Source: Burkholderia diffusa (GTDB taxonomy: Bacteria; Pseudomonadota; Gammaproteobacteria; Burkholderiales; Burkholderiaceae). Taken from it: a stretch of DNA of 64,000 nucleotides. The DNA lies in contig NZ_CABVPN010000011.1 of assembly GCF_902499115.1 (NCBI RefSeq), positions 62,001 to 126,000 on the forward strand, read 5' to 3'. Below are positions 43,137 to 49,503 of this stretch, one piece after another. The notes below the pieces were generated by a model, which saw nothing but the letters and a program-made list of their open reading frames with translations, was not told the DNA's origin and did not search any database. Position numbers and translations under genes: made by a program. Each line of letters begins with the position of its first letter. The stretch's first letter is position 1.

Positions 43137-43173
43137 AAACCCGCGTCCGGCCTAGCGCTGACGCGGGTTTTTT
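43137..43173 (+). terminator. Rho-independent terminator after tRNA-Thr
   Basis: A 10-bp stem AACCCGCGTC/GACGCGGGTT is followed by TTTTTG, 30 bases after the tRNA. Confidence 0.9.
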
Positions 43174-43454
43174 GTTTCTGGAAGTGCCGAGTGGAACCGG
43201 GGCATCCCGGAAATTTGGGGGTAAGATTCGGGGTATGACTTCCCGGATTTGGGGGTATGCCGTACCCCCGGCGCACAATGAAATCGCCCGCACCCCAAGC
43301 TGGCAGAAATCGGTGCGATGTTGAATCATCGGTGCGATGTTGAATCGCAATCGTGATTACCTGAAGAGTCTTTGATTGCAACCGGGGGCCAGGGTGTAAG
43401 CGGTGGCAGCGATGTTGCGTATGACGGATCACAAGGCGCTGCCTCATCGCAACA
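43174..43454. other. Island left flank: repeated GGGGTA boxes and a 19-bp tandem repeat, no gene
   Basis: No gene is supportable. T/C-GGGG(G)TA boxes occur near 43205, 43219 and 43240, with one inverted at 43261, and reappear near 46304. They are spaced like recombinase arm-binding sites. A perfect 19-bp tandem repeat (unit starting ATCGGTGCGATG) occupies 43309-43346. The adjacent DUF3396-type gene ends at 43455 on the minus strand. Confidence 0.5.
43309..43346. repeat. Perfect 19-bp tandem duplication
   Basis: Two adjacent identical 19-base units, 43309-43327 and 43328-43346. Probably a slippage or integration scar. Function unknown. Confidence 0.8.
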
Positions 43455-44573
43455 TCACGTCGTTTCGCCGCCCAGCTTCGGCGTCTTGTGTAGGTCGACC
43501 CAGAAGCCGCTGAGCTGATCGTCCTGTACGCTGAACCGGCGCAGCCAACCTTCGGTCGCTACGACTGTATTTAGCAGGGGCGCAGTACTATCCAGCGTCC
43601 CGTCTTGCAGCGTATCGACGTCATCCGCGATGATCGGCCGCAGTGCACGGTTCAGAATGACGTACGCGGCGGGCGGCGATACGGGTATGCCTGGGCCATT
43701 TGATACTCCAGACTGCGGGGCTACGCCGGCTTGAATAATTAAGCCTCCGTTGCCCAGGGGAATACGGGCGAACCAATCTGGCGGGAGTCCGAGCGCCGAT
43801 GCGCCACCGACAGCCGCGACCAAGTCCGCATCGAGCGCGTTGAGCCAGTCAACGGTCTTGATCTTCGTGTAAAGCTTACGAACGGTGGAACGCATTGGAT
43901 CGCCGACGTCGATGCCAGGCCCGAAACGGCGCGCGTAGAAATACTCGCTGGCTTCGTTTGGTCGCCGCCCCATTGGAGGCACGTTCACGGCCAGCCCGCC
44001 GTGACCGCTAACTATCGGCAACGCTTCTGCGAACGCGCGGAACATCGCCTCGAACACGCCGGGGCGGTGGGCGATAAACGCACGCGGTACCGTGAAGACC
44101 AGTCCGTCGAGACCGCGTTTCCGTGCAGCCTTCTTTTCGCTAAGCGCGAACACCGTGAATTCATAGAACCCGGTCGCGAGCTTGTGCTCGCCGCTGGTGA
44201 TCGCGACCGCAAGGGTCTCGTCGGAGGGAACGCTCGTCGCGAGACTTTCGAATCCCGGAGACTTGTCGTACTGGATCGGTTCTTCTCCCTCGGAATAGAA
44301 CCAGCGCAGCGGCCCGGACTTCGACGGCGTCTGGCCGGCCGCCACTTCGAGCGCGTGTTGATATTCCTCGATCGCCGCGTTGTACTGCTTGAAGCAGCGC
44401 ACCAGCGCTTGCCGAACCTCCGACGTGAAACCGTTGCGGAAGTAAAGCACGCCCCGCACTACAAGGGCGGCACCCGTGATCCCTTTTTGGTGCGCGGGCT
44501 CGTAAAGCCCGAAAGGCATCGTGTCCGCACGGCGCGGATCTTTGGCCCAAGCTTCAATTTCGTCGTTCGTCAT
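43455..44573 (-). CDS. DUF3396-type type VI immunity family protein
   Basis: A 372-residue cytoplasmic protein starting MTNDEIEAWAKDPRRADTMPFGLY. Features resembling DUF3396 include the ALVVRGVLYFRNGFTSEVRQALVRCFKQY start, FVFTVPRAF-like VFTVPRAFIAHRPG, PMGRRPNEASEYFYARRFGPGIDVGDP and IKTVDWLNALDADLVAAVGG. DUF3396 proteins serve as immunity to T6SS nuclease effectors. It starts 4 bases after the VRR-NUC gene stop in the same minus-strand operon, as expected for an effector/immunity pair. In-frame upstream codons to 44768 are inside the nuclease gene and unconserved. The pairing is inferred from order. Confidence 0.8.
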   Translation of the reverse strand: MTNDEIEAWAKDPRRADTMPFGLYEPAHQKGITGAALVVRGVLYFRNGFTSEVRQALVRCFKQYNAAIEEYQHALEVAAGQTPSKSGPLRWFYSEGEEPIQYDKSPGFESLATSVPSDETLAVAITSGEHKLATGFYEFTVFALSEKKAARKRGLDGLVFTVPRAFIAHRPGVFEAMFRAFAEALPIVSGHGGLAVNVPPMGRRPNEASEYFYARRFGPGIDVGDPMRSTVRKLYTKIKTVDWLNALDADLVAAVGGASALGLPPDWFARIPLGNGGLIIQAGVAPQSGVSNGPGIPVSPPAAYVILNRALRPIIADDVDTLQDGTLDSTAPLLNTVVATEGWLRRFSVQDDQLSGFWVDLHKTPKLGGETT

Positions 44574-44577
44574 GGCG

Positions 44578-45318
44578 TCAAAGCGGGAGCGGGAATGCAG
44601 GTGGCGGCAATGTAGGCGCGGTCGGGAGCGGTGGGCCTCCGGGCGCGCTGCTATTGCCGCCGAACAAGTCGTCAAGCTCGGATTGTCGCGCGGATTGCTT
44701 CGAGCGCGAAGTTTCCTTCTGGCCGTCGTCGTCGCCGCATCCGCAATCAGCCGCGCCGAGGTGGACAAACTTCGACGGGCCGCCCGCGATTTCGATGTAG
44801 TCGTCTTCCTGATCAGGGCCGTATCGATCGCCGGGGAACTTCATTTCCACGACGGTCTTGATATTCGATTGCTCGGGAGGTTTCGACGGGTCGTTCACGA
44901 TGACGACGTCAGGGCGGCGGACGTCGCCTTTCTCGTATTTCTTGCCCTTGCTGGGCCATACGTCCTTGATCCATTGGCGAATGCCCGAATTGGGCTCCAG
45001 CGGATCGTCGTAGTCCATGATCGGCTGGGGTGGATTCGTCGTCATATCGTACGGTTGTTCCGGCCTGTATTCCGTTGGAACGCCCGACTGCATCTTCGAC
45101 ACCTCATTGGGCAGCCCGAGGCGCATCTCGACGCAGCGCTGCCGCTGGATTGTCCCGGCTTTTGTCGCGACGCCGATCCGACGGCACTCGCAGAACGTGT
45201 GACACAGAACTTTCCGATCCTTCGGGGAGAGTTTGGAGGCGCTTAATCCAACCTGCGTTGTCTGGCCACCGGTGCTCGAGCCCCCAGTCGACGACCCTGG
45301 GGAGTAGGGGCCGGTCAT
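44578..45318 (-). CDS. VRR-NUC domain type VI effector nuclease
   Basis: A 246-residue protein with Gly/Ser-rich start and Pro-rich tail. The central part is a PD-(D/E)xK nuclease of VRR-NUC type: RRPDVVIV with Asp137 and VVEMKFPGD with Glu158 and Lys160, followed by a tract with YIEIAGGPSKF. Two Cys pairs (CHTFCECRR, CGCG) may bind zinc. VRR-NUC effectors such as the TseV family are delivered by T6SS and cut DNA. Its ATG overlaps the PAAR gene stop, and the immunity-type gene follows. Activity is inferred from family and context. Confidence 0.8.
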   Translation of the reverse strand: MTGPYSPGSSTGGSSTGGQTTQVGLSASKLSPKDRKVLCHTFCECRRIGVATKAGTIQRQRCVEMRLGLPNEVSKMQSGVPTEYRPEQPYDMTTNPPQPIMDYDDPLEPNSGIRQWIKDVWPSKGKKYEKGDVRRPDVVIVNDPSKPPEQSNIKTVVEMKFPGDRYGPDQEDDYIEIAGGPSKFVHLGAADCGCGDDDGQKETSRSKQSARQSELDDLFGGNSSAPGGPPLPTAPTLPPPAFPLPL

Positions 45319-45842
45319 GCATCGCTCCCGGGCTGATGGAACGACAGCGATGCAGCTTGGTGACTGCTAATCCAATCGGTGTGGCCGCTCGCGTCCGTCG
45401 TGCCTTGAATCGTTTGACCGTCCGCCGACGTGACCGTGTATGGGTGATTCGGGATCGGTGCGCGTGTCTTGTCGTCGACGAGCTGGAAGCGGCCGCGATA
45501 TGCGCCATCGTCTTGCGCGGTCGTCTGCGTGACTACACTTTTGCCTGCGCCAACCGAGCCGCCTGCGCCGGAGGTCGGCTCTACCGTCGCCATGCCTTGC
45601 GATGCTATCAGCGTCGCACCGCATGCAGTCTTGTCGCCTTCGGTCGCCACAGCCCGGCCGCCAAACGTCATGCTGCGAACGCGGACGCCGATGATTGGGT
45701 AGACGCCGCTGCACTTGGGACACGACACCATGTCGCCTTCGAGCGCGAGTGGCTTGCCGAAGACGATGTTGGTAGACGTGCAGGCGAGCACCCGGCCACC
45801 GTGCGAAGTGGTATCGCCTTCCCGAATGAACGCAGAACTCAT
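45315..45842 (-). CDS. PAAR-domain type VI spike-tip protein
   Basis: A 175-residue protein starting MSSAFIREGDTTSHGG. The PAAR domain covers about residues 1-90 (CTSTNIVFGKPLALEGDMVSCPKC, GVRVRSMTFGGRAVATEGDKTACGATL), sharpening the VgrG spike. The C-terminal part (YRGRFQLVDDKTRAPIPNHPYTVTSADGQTIQG) is a small beta domain common on such carriers and probably docks the effector. GAGGA precedes the start at 45842; in-frame upstream codons are unconserved. It is first of the PAAR / VRR-NUC / DUF3396 operon, overlapping the nuclease gene by ATGA. Confidence 0.88.
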   Translation of the reverse strand: MSSAFIREGDTTSHGGRVLACTSTNIVFGKPLALEGDMVSCPKCSGVYPIIGVRVRSMTFGGRAVATEGDKTACGATLIASQGMATVEPTSGAGGSVGAGKSVVTQTTAQDDGAYRGRFQLVDDKTRAPIPNHPYTVTSADGQTIQGTTDASGHTDWISSHQAASLSFHQPGSDA

Positions 45843-46099
45843 GCCGAATCCTCTGTTGAAATTTTGCGAGGACTGTAGCACGCACCGAATAAGGGTAACT
45901 ACCCTGTCAAAGTTGCCGGGAGGCTTCGCAGGTGAATGGCGCGGTGCAATTTTTGACCGTCCAAAGTCACTTTTCATTGAGCACAAGGCCAGCTTTTGCC
46001 GTGGCATCGGGGAGGGCTGCGGCACGGGAGTTTCTTTGCGCGCAGCGTTCCAGACCGCAGGGTGCTTCTCGACACGGCGGGCGTCATGCGACGTATTTG

Positions 46100-46164
46100 C
46101 CGACTATCTCCAACTTTGTCTCCAAGCAAATGAGTGTTTTGGAGATACATTTGGAGATAGTCGG
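46100..46164. repeat. 65-bp imperfect palindrome built of TATCTCCAA motifs
   Basis: Outer arms CCGACTATCTCCAA (46100-46113) and TTGGAGATAGTCGG (46151-46164) are perfect complements. The inner arms TGTCTCCAA and TTGGAGATACA pair with a small bulge. A related TATCTCCAAATCTCC lies near 46203-46217. This looks like clustered binding sites of a regulator, recombinase or replication protein of the island, unidentified. Confidence 0.7.
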
Positions 46165-46387
46165 ACCCTTGACCCGTAAGGCTTCTGGGGTGAATTGAGC
46201 GTATATCTCCAAATCTCCAGAAGTTTTCTGTTCGGGCGGCCGGCGATCGGCGACTTACGCCACAATTTCTCTCTCGATGGCCTCGTCGGCATGGGTTCAA
46301 CCGATTGGGGGTATGTTTGGGGGGGGGTGCTCCAATCGTCGATTCCGTTTTCGTTTTGAATCAATAGATTGGATAAGGATTGTTGAT

Positions 46388-46403
46388 CCTGCAGCCGCAC
46401 CAT
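46388..46403 (+). repeat. Internal att-like fragment matching the 3' end of tRNA-Thr
   Basis: TCCTGCAGCCGCACCA matches the tRNA-Thr 3' end TCCTGCAGCCGGCACCA with a single G missing. GGGGGTA boxes like those next to the tRNA lie 60-85 bases upstream, and a hairpin follows. It is probably the right end of the element carrying the PAAR operon. Confidence 0.65.
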
Positions 46404-46410
46404 ATCTAGC

Positions 46411-46441
46411 AAGGGGTTACGCGATGTTTGCGTAGCCCCTT
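46411..46441 (+). terminator. Hairpin downstream of the internal att-like site
   Basis: A 12-bp stem AAGGGGTTACGC/GCGTAGCCCCTT with one G-U pair. It lacks a strong T-run but is placed as tRNA terminators usually are, suggesting a displaced former tRNA downstream region. Confidence 0.5.
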
Positions 46442-46903
46442 CGCGTTTCCAACTCAGCTTTTGCGTGACAGTCCGGAAATCGAGCCAGTGGCGGGGCCGA
46501 GCATTCGGTGCGGACGTTCGTCTTCATCATCCGCGGGCGCACGAGTATGTTCACAAGCTGCGACTCCGCAAGACCACATAGTCAAGGCAACAATCACCGC
46601 TGCCGGTCGGACAGTGTCTAGTGGTTCTCGGGTTGCTATTCCGTCATTGCGAATCTTTCTTCGTCATCAACTGGAACCGCGCAACGCATGCAACGAGGCA
46701 TTCCGACTTCCGGAGCGCCTTGACGAATCGGGAGCGTGCCGGTTGGAGTTGCGTCGCGGGGACAGCCGTTACGTGCGTCCATGCGCGTAAACGAGATCTG
46801 AATCGGTATCCAAGTCAGCCTACACTTTTCACGACGTCCGGGGCGTGGACCGACGGAGCAACTGCGTTTAAGCGAATGCGACGGGTTCGGTAAGGAGTAT
46901 GAC

Positions 46904-47236
46904 GTGAAGAAAGCTGCCGGGTATGCGATTGATGCGATTTTGATAGTTGGTATCGTCACGTTTTTCTATTTCGTGGCGTTTCTCCGTGAAATTCACCAGT
47001 CGGCATCGACGTCTAATATCAGGAACGCTGCATTTGCGATCACGCTCGCGTCATTTGCCATCCTCCCATTTCGCGCCAAACGCCACCCATCTTTACTTCA
47101 CTTCATCCAATTCGATGCGAAAGGGAGGCCGAGATCGAACCTTGCCGTGCCCCTGATGTGCTTTGTTCTTTCGATCTTGATCGTCCTCGCGTTGATTCGG
47201 TTGATCGTGATTGGTTTTGAGCAGGCCGCAGTGTGA
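46904..47236 (+). CDS. Small hypothetical membrane protein
   Basis: A 110-residue protein starting at a GTG with an excellent AAGGAG eight bases upstream. Three hydrophobic segments are visible: AIDAILIVGIVTFFYFVAFL, NAAFAITLASFAILPF and LAVPLMCFVLSILIVLALIRLIVIGF, separated by a basic loop (RAKRHPS). No family is recognised. It lies alone between the internal att-like site and the outer att repeat, is AT-richer than the chromosome, and is probably island cargo. Function unknown. Confidence 0.6.
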   Translation: MKKAAGYAIDAILIVGIVTFFYFVAFLREIHQSASTSNIRNAAFAITLASFAILPFRAKRHPSLLHFIQFDAKGRPRSNLAVPLMCFVLSILIVLALIRLIVIGFEQAAV

Positions 47237-47426
47237 ATGAAATTTTTTACACGACGGAGGTGGAGCGCGCGCTGATATATCAAGCTGTCCCTGCTTGACG
47301 TATATCGGCGCGTTTTCAATCGATGTCACGATGCCCGTCGGATATGGCTGAGAACACCGTCGAATTCGGTATTTTGGTAACGCGAAATTTGCGTAAGTGA
47401 TTGAGTTTGCTTGATCGTTCGAGTGC

Positions 47427-47460
47427 TTTGTAAGCATCAGGTGGCGGGTTCGAGTCCTGC
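47427..47460 (+). repeat. attR-like direct repeat of tRNA-Thr (pair with 43059-43092)
   Basis: Repeats the anticodon loop to T-arm of tRNA-Thr with one mismatch. It is then followed by GACTGCTCCA instead of the tRNA acceptor end, so it is not a functional tRNA. It marks the right boundary of the island. Confidence 0.85.
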
Positions 47461-47478
47461 GACTGCTCCAAATTGAAC

Positions 47479-47511
47479 GAAGGGCCGGGAGATTTTTTCT
47501 CCCGGCCCTTC
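47479..47511 (+). terminator. Perfect 13-bp hairpin after the outer att repeat
   Basis: GAAGGGCCGGGAG pairs perfectly with CTCCCGGCCCTTC around an ATTTTTT loop. The T-run is in the loop rather than after the stem, so terminator activity is uncertain. Confidence 0.5.
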
Positions 47512-48059
47512 GTCGTTTCAGCGCCGCGAGCCGACAAATCTGACGCGGGGACACGGGGCGCATGGCAAGCCCGCTTCAGTGCATTTCAGCGCATGCATGT
47601 GTGGACACGCGCATGCGGGATTTCTCGACTCGGTGCCGTACATTTCCTGGCCGGCCCGCGCCGCGCTTATCAGGAGCGGCGCATTCACCCGGTTGCAATG
47701 CCGCTCCAAGCGATGCCTTGGCGCCGCAGCCAGTCTTCCAGGCAATGCCTGCAAACGACCAATCTGCCGTCGGCGATGAGCGTGGTCGTCGGTATCGGTC
47801 GGCCAGATGTGCGCCCCTGCTTTGCTGTCACGGCCGCGTCACGATGGCCAAATAACGTTGCACGTCCCTGCCGTGACGTCCGCATCCAGCGGATCCGATG
47901 ACGTCGCACCGCTCAGGGAGCGGCTGGCTCCTCGCGACGACGTGCCCTCGTCGCAAACGGCCGCGCATTTTCGCATTCACATGCCTTCGGGCCATTTCAT
48001 CAAAAGAGACGATCGACGCCGGTTCGAACCGGATCGCGGACGATCAGGAGACAAGGACC

Positions 48060-48263
48060 ATGCTGAGTCCGCACGAATTCTCGATGCTGCTGCGCATTGC
48101 CCGCGCACCGGACAGTGTCGACCCGTCGAATCCGGCGTTCGCCGTACTCGTCGAAAAGCGGCTCGTCGACGATACGCAGGTACGTGTGAGTGCGGTGGCC
48201 GCGCGCCCGGCGCTGACGCCGATCGGCCAGATGCTGCTTGCGCGCTTCGACGAAGCGGCTTGA
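48060..48263 (+). CDS. Small conserved hypothetical protein (67 aa)
   Basis: Starts MLSPHEFSMLLRIARAPDSVDPSNPAFAVLVEKRLVDD and ends LTPIGQMLLARFDEAA, the layout of a small helical, winged-helix-like protein (two helices, a short wing, then T-x-x-G). I recall similar small proteins in Burkholderia but no function. AGGAGACAAGG precedes the ATG. It is convergent with the binding-protein gene across a long inverted repeat. Confidence 0.65.
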   Translation: MLSPHEFSMLLRIARAPDSVDPSNPAFAVLVEKRLVDDTQVRVSAVAARPALTPIGQMLLARFDEAA

Positions 48264-48284
48264 GGGGAAGGGAAGAGTAATGCA

Positions 48285-48326
48285 GTTGCGCGTCACGCCT
48301 TCGCCGCAGCGAAGGACGTGACGCAA
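48285..48326. terminator. Long inverted repeat between convergent genes
   Basis: GTTGCG..GTCACG..CCTTCGC pairs with GCGAAGG..CGTGAC..GCAAC with single-base interruptions. It has no T-run, but its place between convergent stops suggests a transcript-end structure. Confidence 0.5.
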
Positions 48327-48345
48327 CGCAAGCGCGGCGAACCGC

Positions 48346-49146
48346 TTACTGCGCGACCGGCACCGTCACGTCGCTGCCGAACCAGTGCATCGAGATCTTC
48401 TTCAACGAGCCGTCCTTGCGCAGCGACTCCAGCGCATCGTTGATCGCCTTCTCGAACTTCGGATTGCCCTTGCGGAACGGGATCGCCATCTCCTGCTTGC
48501 CGCCGTTCAGCACCGCGCCCGAGCGCAGCGGCAGGTTCGACGTCTTGATCATGTACGGCAGCATCAGGCGGTCGTCGAGCGTCGCCTCGATCCGGCCCGC
48601 GGCGAGGTCACGCAGCTTTTCCGGCGCGCCGGGATACGTCTGCACCTCGATGCCCGGCACGCTGCGTGCCATCTGGTCGTAGTTGGTGCCGAGCGTCACG
48701 CCGAGCTTCTTGCCCTTGAAATCCTCGAGCGACTTGAAGTTGCGCGTGTCGTCCTTGCGCTGAATCAGCTGCGCTGCCGAGTACGTGTACGGCTCGCTGA
48801 AGTCGAGCGCTTCCTTGCGCTGCGGCGTGATCGTGACCTGGTTGACGATCACGTCGAACTTGCCGGCCTGCAGCCCCGCAATGATCCCGCTCCATTCGGT
48901 CGGGACGAATTGCGTCTTCACGCCGAGCTTGCCGGCAACGGCATTGGCGACATCGACGTCGAAGCCCTCGAGCTGTCCCGACGTGCCGCGCGAGTTGAAC
49001 GGCGGATACGTGCCTTCGAGGCCGACGCGCAGCACGCCGGCTTTCTTCACCGAGTCGAGCAGGTCTTCCGCATGAGCGGCAACGGCCGTGAAACCGAGGG
49101 CCGACGCGAGCAGCAGGCCCGACAGCAGGAACTTCGAACGTTTCAT
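48346..49146 (-). CDS. Amino-acid ABC transporter periplasmic substrate-binding protein
   Basis: A 266-residue solute-binding protein (SBP_bac_3 family). It has a Sec signal MKRSKFLLSGLLLASALGFTAVAAHAE, then LRVGLEGTYPPFNSRG, LEGFDVDVANAVAGKLGV, WSGIIAGLQAGKFDVIVNQVTITPQRKEALDFSEPYTY and KLGVTLGTNYDQMAR. It resembles cystine/polar amino-acid binders (FliY/TcyA). No permease or ATPase gene adjoins it, which is unusual. The substrate is unproven. Confidence 0.9.
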   Translation of the reverse strand: MKRSKFLLSGLLLASALGFTAVAAHAEDLLDSVKKAGVLRVGLEGTYPPFNSRGTSGQLEGFDVDVANAVAGKLGVKTQFVPTEWSGIIAGLQAGKFDVIVNQVTITPQRKEALDFSEPYTYSAAQLIQRKDDTRNFKSLEDFKGKKLGVTLGTNYDQMARSVPGIEVQTYPGAPEKLRDLAAGRIEATLDDRLMLPYMIKTSNLPLRSGAVLNGGKQEMAIPFRKGNPKFEKAINDALESLRKDGSLKKISMHWFGSDVTVPVAQ

Positions 49147-49503
49147 CGCAGATCTCCAGTGTTCAGTGTGGTAATCGAGCGCCGGGCATCGGTCGTGCCC
49201 GGACTGGGCCGGAATACGGGCACGTAGACACTACTCGCAACCGGGCCGCGCCGGAAGTCGAATTGGCCCTGATTGCATCGATTTCAGCGGGCCATGCGTG
49301 AGCAGTTCGGCGTGACGTCATGGCGCGTATGTGTCGAACAAGCGTTCGAACGGTTCGACCGGGTCCCTCGGAATACGCTTGAAAAACTCTTTTAAATCAG
49401 TTCGATTTTCGGAGTCTCGCAGTAATTTGTCTGTAAAATCGCGCGAGCGAAATCGCATAGCGCGCCATCCGAGGGCGCGTCAAAAGAAGAAAAGGCCGTT
49501 GCC
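49147..49503. other. Intergenic region between divergent binding-protein and vgrG genes
   Basis: 357 bases with no gene. The half near vgrG (49380-49440) is AT-rich with TTTTAAAT and TAAAAT stretches and must contain its promoter, though no clear -35/-10 pair could be chosen. GGCCGTT precedes the vgrG ATG without a strong purine-rich ribosome site. Confidence 0.4.

Larger units (their letters stand above)
45843..46903. other. 1.06-kb island region with repeats but no convincing gene
   Basis: Upstream of the PAAR gene there must be a minus-strand promoter, but none is clear. The stretch holds a 65-bp imperfect palindrome with TATCTCCAA-type motifs (46100-46164), a further pair near 46203, GGGGGTA boxes and a G9 run near 46304-46328. 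It also holds an att-like tRNA fragment at 46388-46403 and a hairpin at 46411-46441. Short open frames here lack ribosome sites and coding character. Confidence 0.5.
47237..48059. other. 0.82-kb region spanning the island right end, no convincing gene
   Basis: Contains the outer att repeat and its hairpin. From 47520 to 48059 the sequence is GC-rich with several short overlapping frames, none with a good ribosome site. One minus-strand frame (47685-47909) has a CRHCLEDWLRRQGIAW segment but is not convincing. I see nothing else. Confidence 0.5.

Noticed and set aside
43309..43346. Start of a CRISPR array
   Set aside because: Two adjacent units with no spacer between them; a simple tandem duplication. 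No CRISPR array or cas gene was seen in the window.
46104..46412. 102-codon minus-strand frame in the island
   Set aside because: No ribosome site, covers the palindrome and the att-like site, and shows no coding character.
47427..47470. A second tRNA gene
   Set aside because: It has the anticodon loop and T-arm of tRNA-Thr but no 5' half, and its 3' end does not pair, so it is an att copy, not a gene.
47518..47909. Minus-strand short frames, one with a CRHCLEDWLRRQG segment
   Set aside because: One CxxC pair only, no ribosome site, overlapping frames in all directions. Could not be supported as a gene.
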